DNA from: Clostridia bacterium | GTDB taxonomy: Bacteria; Bacillota; Clostridia; Oscillospirales; QAMX01 | DNA: 7,202 nt | Reading direction: 5' to 3' | Assembly: GCA_024404415.1 (NCBI GenBank) | Contig: JAKSPX010000074.1 | Coordinates: 1-7,202, forward strand | Part shown: positions 5,423-7,202 of the stretch, piece after piece | Layout of the letters: each line of letters begins with the position of its first letter | How positions within the stretch are numbered: the stretch's first letter is position 1 | The notes under the pieces: generated by a model | Databases searched by the model: none | Told to the model about the DNA's origin: nothing | Seen by the model: only the letters and a program-made list of their open reading frames with translations | Position numbers and translations under genes: made by a program

Positions 5423-6822
5423 CAGTCGATCGTCACAACGTCGTAGCCGAGGTAGGTGGTGAAGGCTTCCTCAAGAACGGCCTTGACATGACCCTTGGAG
5501 ACGGTGGTGTGGTGCTTGAAGCCGCCGCGGGCCAGCTTGATGAGCTTATTCTGGAGATCCGGGATCTCGGCGACGCCGGCGCAGCCGAAGTAACCGTCTT
5601 CGATCTCATCGGAGGTGAATTCGCCTTCGCTGAAGTAAATGGTGATCTTGCCGTCCTCGGTCTTGCAGTTGGAGAAGGTCATCGGGAACGCGCCGATGCG
5701 GCCTTCGTTGGTGCCCCAGCCGGAGCCCGGGTCGCCCTTATCAAACATCTTGTGGGAGGTGACCTTGCCGGTCTCCTTCATGAGGGACTGGGCGGTGGAA
5801 CCGCAGTGGAAGAGCACGACCTTATTCTCGTCGTCGCCGTAGTTGTTGTTCCAGTCAAGGCAGGCGGAGGGGCCTTCGGTGGCGAGAGCCATGGCACGCA
5901 TGGTGATGGCCGAGCACATGTCGATTTCGCAGGAGGCGACGATGCCGCGGTCGTTCAGCTCGGAGAGCAGCACACACGGGCAGACGCGGAGATAGGTCTC
6001 CATTTCGTTCCAGCAGCGAAGCGCGATGGCGTCGAGATGGTAGGTTTCGATATATTCGTCGATGACGACCGAGATCTTGGCAAGCATGATCTTCTTGTCC
6101 TCGGGAACGCCGGAGAAATCGGTGTAGGCTTCGAGCTTTTCTTTCTTGGCGAGGACCTTTTCGTCGTCGTCCTTTTTCGCACGGACGAACTCGAAGAGCT
6201 CGGAGAGGTCGAAGGATTCGACGTTGATGCCGTAGCGCTGCATGGTGATCTCGTCAAAGCGGACGGTCTTGAAAGCGGTGGTACGCGCGCCGATGCAGCC
6301 GAGGTTGAATCTCTTCATACCCTTGACAACGCGGCAGACGGCGGCGAAATCGTCGAGGTTCTGGCGGAAAGCCGGGGTGAGCGGGTCGACGACGTGGGGC
6401 TTTAATACGGTGAAGGGGATCTTATACTGCGAGAAGACGTCGGTGACCGAGAACTTGCCGCAGAAAGCGTCGCGGCGGTATTTGAAATCCATCTTGCCGA
6501 TGGTGTCCGGGTAAGCCTGCATGAGGATCGGCACGCCCGCGTCCTGCAGGGCGGTCGCCGCGCCGTTTTCGTCCACGAAGATCGGCATGCAGAGGATGAC
6601 GCCGTCGAATTCGCCCTGATGCTCCTTGAGCCAGGCGGCATAGATGCGGCCCTCGTCGCGGGTCTCGACCGCGCCGTAACGGGTGGCGTCCTTATCCATC
6701 GTGATGTAATCGTAACCGGCATCGGTGACGGCCTTGACCATGTCGTCGCGCGCGCCTTCGATAAGCTCGGCGGGCATAAAGCCTCGGTTGCCGAAATAAA
6801 GGGCAAAGGTCTGCTTTTTCAT
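5422..6822 (-). CDS. L-fucose/L-arabinose isomerase-family protein (aldose-ketose isomerase)
   Basis: The 466 residues are much shorter than E. coli FucI (about 590) and near the AraA/short-FucI class. An N-terminal Rossmann-like region contains FDGVILCMPIFVDENGAA (72-89) and the PILMQAYPD segment (98-106). The C-terminal isomerase region has CWNEME (270-275) with Glu273, CEIDMCSAITM (298-308) with Glu299 and Asp301, LDWNNNYGDD, LFHCGS with His339, and GGFKHHTTVSKGH with His437/438. By analogy with FucI and AraA these Glu, Asp and His residues would bind the catalytic manganese; this is inference from pattern, not structure. It converts an aldose to a ketose and opens the three-gene sugar pathway. 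AAAGGAGT lies seven bases before the ATG and a near-consensus promoter is just upstream. Possible substrates are L-fucose, D-arabinose, another deoxy-sugar or sulfoquinovose. Confidence 0.88.
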   Translation of the reverse strand: MKKQTFALYFGNRGFMPAELIEGARDDMVKAVTDAGYDYITMDKDATRYGAVETRDEGRIYAAWLKEHQGEFDGVILCMPIFVDENGAATALQDAGVPILMQAYPDTIGKMDFKYRRDAFCGKFSVTDVFSQYKIPFTVLKPHVVDPLTPAFRQNLDDFAAVCRVVKGMKRFNLGCIGARTTAFKTVRFDEITMQRYGINVESFDLSELFEFVRAKKDDDEKVLAKKEKLEAYTDFSGVPEDKKIMLAKISVVIDEYIETYHLDAIALRCWNEMETYLRVCPCVLLSELNDRGIVASCEIDMCSAITMRAMALATEGPSACLDWNNNYGDDENKVVLFHCGSTAQSLMKETGKVTSHKMFDKGDPGSGWGTNEGRIGAFPMTFSNCKTEDGKITIYFSEGEFTSDEIEDGYFGCAGVAEIPDLQNKLIKLARGGFKHHTTVSKGHVKAVLEEAFTTYLGYDVVTID

Positions 6823-6850
6823 AAGGCATACTCCTTTATGTGTCGGATTG

Positions 6851-6888
6851 TGGTGTCACCATTGTACCATTCCCCGGCGCGGGTGTCA
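6851..6888. promoter_or_regulatory. Candidate operator at the isomerase promoter
   Basis: TGGTGTCACCA (6851-6861) is a perfect 11-bp palindrome overlapping the end of the -10 and the presumed start of transcription. Its GGTGTCA half (6852-6858) recurs as 6882-6888, overlapping the -35, exactly 30 bp or about three helical turns away. Two sites of one regulator bracketing the promoter would fit, but both motifs are short. Confidence 0.35.
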
Positions 6889-6889
6889 A
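6861..6889 (-). promoter_or_regulatory. Sigma-A-type promoter of the isomerase-kinase-aldolase operon
   Basis: On the minus strand, -35 TTGACA (6889-6884) is perfect and -10 TACAAT (6866-6861) matches five of six, with a 17-bp spacer. The start would fall near 6854, leaving a leader of about 32 nt that includes AAAGGAGT at 6837-6830. Confidence 0.85.
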
Positions 6890-6904
6890 GAAGCGATTGC
6901 ACGT

Positions 6905-7011
6905 TTGCGCCATAAGCGATTTAGCTGATAGCGATTTAGCGTATAGCACCATCCCGGTAGGCTCCCTCGAAGAGGGAGGCCTCCAACATAGTGCGTAACC
7001 GCGTAATCGCG
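6905..7011. mobile_element. Shorter, degenerate copy of the MITE-like element
   Basis: A 21-base stretch at 6905-6925 is identical to 3673-3693. Part of it is duplicated in tandem: AGCGATTTAGC occurs at 6915-6925 and 6930-6940, period 15. The segments 6931-6968 and 6972-7010 form a degenerate inverted repeat (about 27 of 39 positions by hand), with the inner CTCCCTC-GAA-GAGGGAG hairpin at 6962-6978 perfect. It fills the space between two divergent promoters; the 303-base gap holds no gene. Confidence 0.55.
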
Positions 7012-7014
7012 CTT

Positions 7015-7051
7015 CTGAAAACTGAATACTGAAAACTGAAAACTCCTAACT
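7015..7051 (-). repeat. Heptamer tandem array, five units, inverted relative to the first
   Basis: On the minus strand the units are AGTTAGG, AGTTTTC, AGTTTTC, AGTATTC, AGTTTTC, then AG. The 33 bases 7015-7047 are the exact reverse complement of 3630-3662. Compared with the first array, two AGTGAGG units are absent. It ends seven bases before the -35 of the rightward promoter. Confidence 0.9.
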
Positions 7052-7058
7052 CCCCCGT

Positions 7059-7087
7059 TTGACAATCTCCCCCTCTTCCTATATAAT
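7059..7087 (+). promoter_or_regulatory. Perfect-consensus sigma-A promoter of the rightward gene
   Basis: TTGACA (7059-7064) and TATAAT (7082-7087) are both perfect and spaced by 17 bp. Transcription would begin near 7094, about 32 nt before the ATG at 7126. It diverges from the isomerase promoter, about 170 bp away. Confidence 0.9.
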
Positions 7088-7125
7088 AAGTTCACATCCT
7101 CATCCGTCAGGAGAAAGGCAGACTT

Positions 7126-7202
7126 ATGATAAAAACGATCCGTGAATTTGAAGAGATTTTCGCCTCCCCTTCCGCCGCGTGGCGCGGCAAGCCGTTCTGG
7201 AG
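7126..7202 (+). CDS. Start of a rightward gene, possibly a GH106-like glycosyl hydrolase (3' end outside window)
   Basis: Only 25 codons are visible, starting MIKTIREFEEIFASPSAAWR and continuing GKPFW. AGGAGAAAGG at 7109-7118 lies seven bases before the ATG, and a perfect promoter lies upstream, so a gene start is well supported. There is no signal peptide in the visible part. A short N-terminal helix followed by a [W/Y]RG-x-PFW-type motif is how I remember the start of many cytoplasmic clostridial proteins annotated as glycosyl hydrolase or alpha-L-rhamnosidase-like (GH106 relatives). This is recall from a very short stretch, so the family is tentative. A divergent glycosidase beside a sugar isomerase-kinase-aldolase operon would make sense as supplier of the sugar. 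Confidence 0.6.
   Translation, partial: MIKTIREFEEIFASPSAAWRGKPFW

Noticed and set aside
5488..6405. Plus-strand open frame of 305 codons opposite the isomerase
   Set aside because: It lies entirely within the isomerase gene, has antisense-type composition and shows no family motif.
6886..7095. Minus-strand 69-codon frame between the divergent promoters
   Set aside because: It is formed by the heptamer array and repeat element, overlaps the rightward promoter hexamers and has no ribosome binding site.

Overview
The window looks like a GC-rich Firmicute, most likely a gut clostridium of the Oscillospirales/Ruminococcaceae type. This is inferred from strong AGGAG-type ribosome binding sites, near-consensus sigma-A promoters (TTGACA/17 bp/TATAAT type), intrinsic terminators with U tracts, and intergenic hairpin repeats resembling those scattered through such genomes. 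No rRNA, tRNA, CRISPR array, transposase or phage gene is visible.

Layout, left to right. 1-1406 (minus): most of an ABC exporter half-transporter, cut by the left edge, with its own promoter at 1464-1492. 1592-2653 (minus): a cytoplasmic right-handed parallel beta-helix protein of the pectate-lyase-3 type. 2686-2731 (minus): a strong intrinsic terminator. 2741-3577 (minus): a class II (zinc) fructose-bisphosphate-type aldolase. 3578-3928: a 351-base gap filled by a heptamer repeat array and a MITE-like, hairpin-rich element. 3929-5422 (minus): an FGGY sugar kinase. 5422-6822 (minus): an L-fucose/L-arabinose isomerase-family protein whose stop overlaps the kinase start. 6823-7125: a divergent control region with two excellent promoters pointing outward and a second, shorter copy of the same repeat element between them. 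7126-7202 (plus): the first 25 codons of a gene that resembles the N-terminus of GH106-like glycosyl hydrolases.

Isomerase, kinase and aldolase form a plausible three-step route: aldose to ketulose, to ketulose phosphate, to DHAP plus an aldehyde. They are transcribed from the promoter at 6861-6889 and end at the terminator at 2686-2731. The divergent putative glycosidase and the beta-helix protein suggest that the sugar comes from a plant or host glycan. The sugar cannot be fixed from sequence alone. The pairing of a fucose-isomerase-like enzyme with an FBA-type aldolase, rather than an AraD/FucA-type aldolase, is the most interesting metabolic point.

The most interesting structural point is the pair of related non-coding elements. 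Each joins a 7-bp repeat array to an imperfect inverted-repeat body. One splits the operon between kinase and aldolase; the other sits exactly between the divergent promoters.
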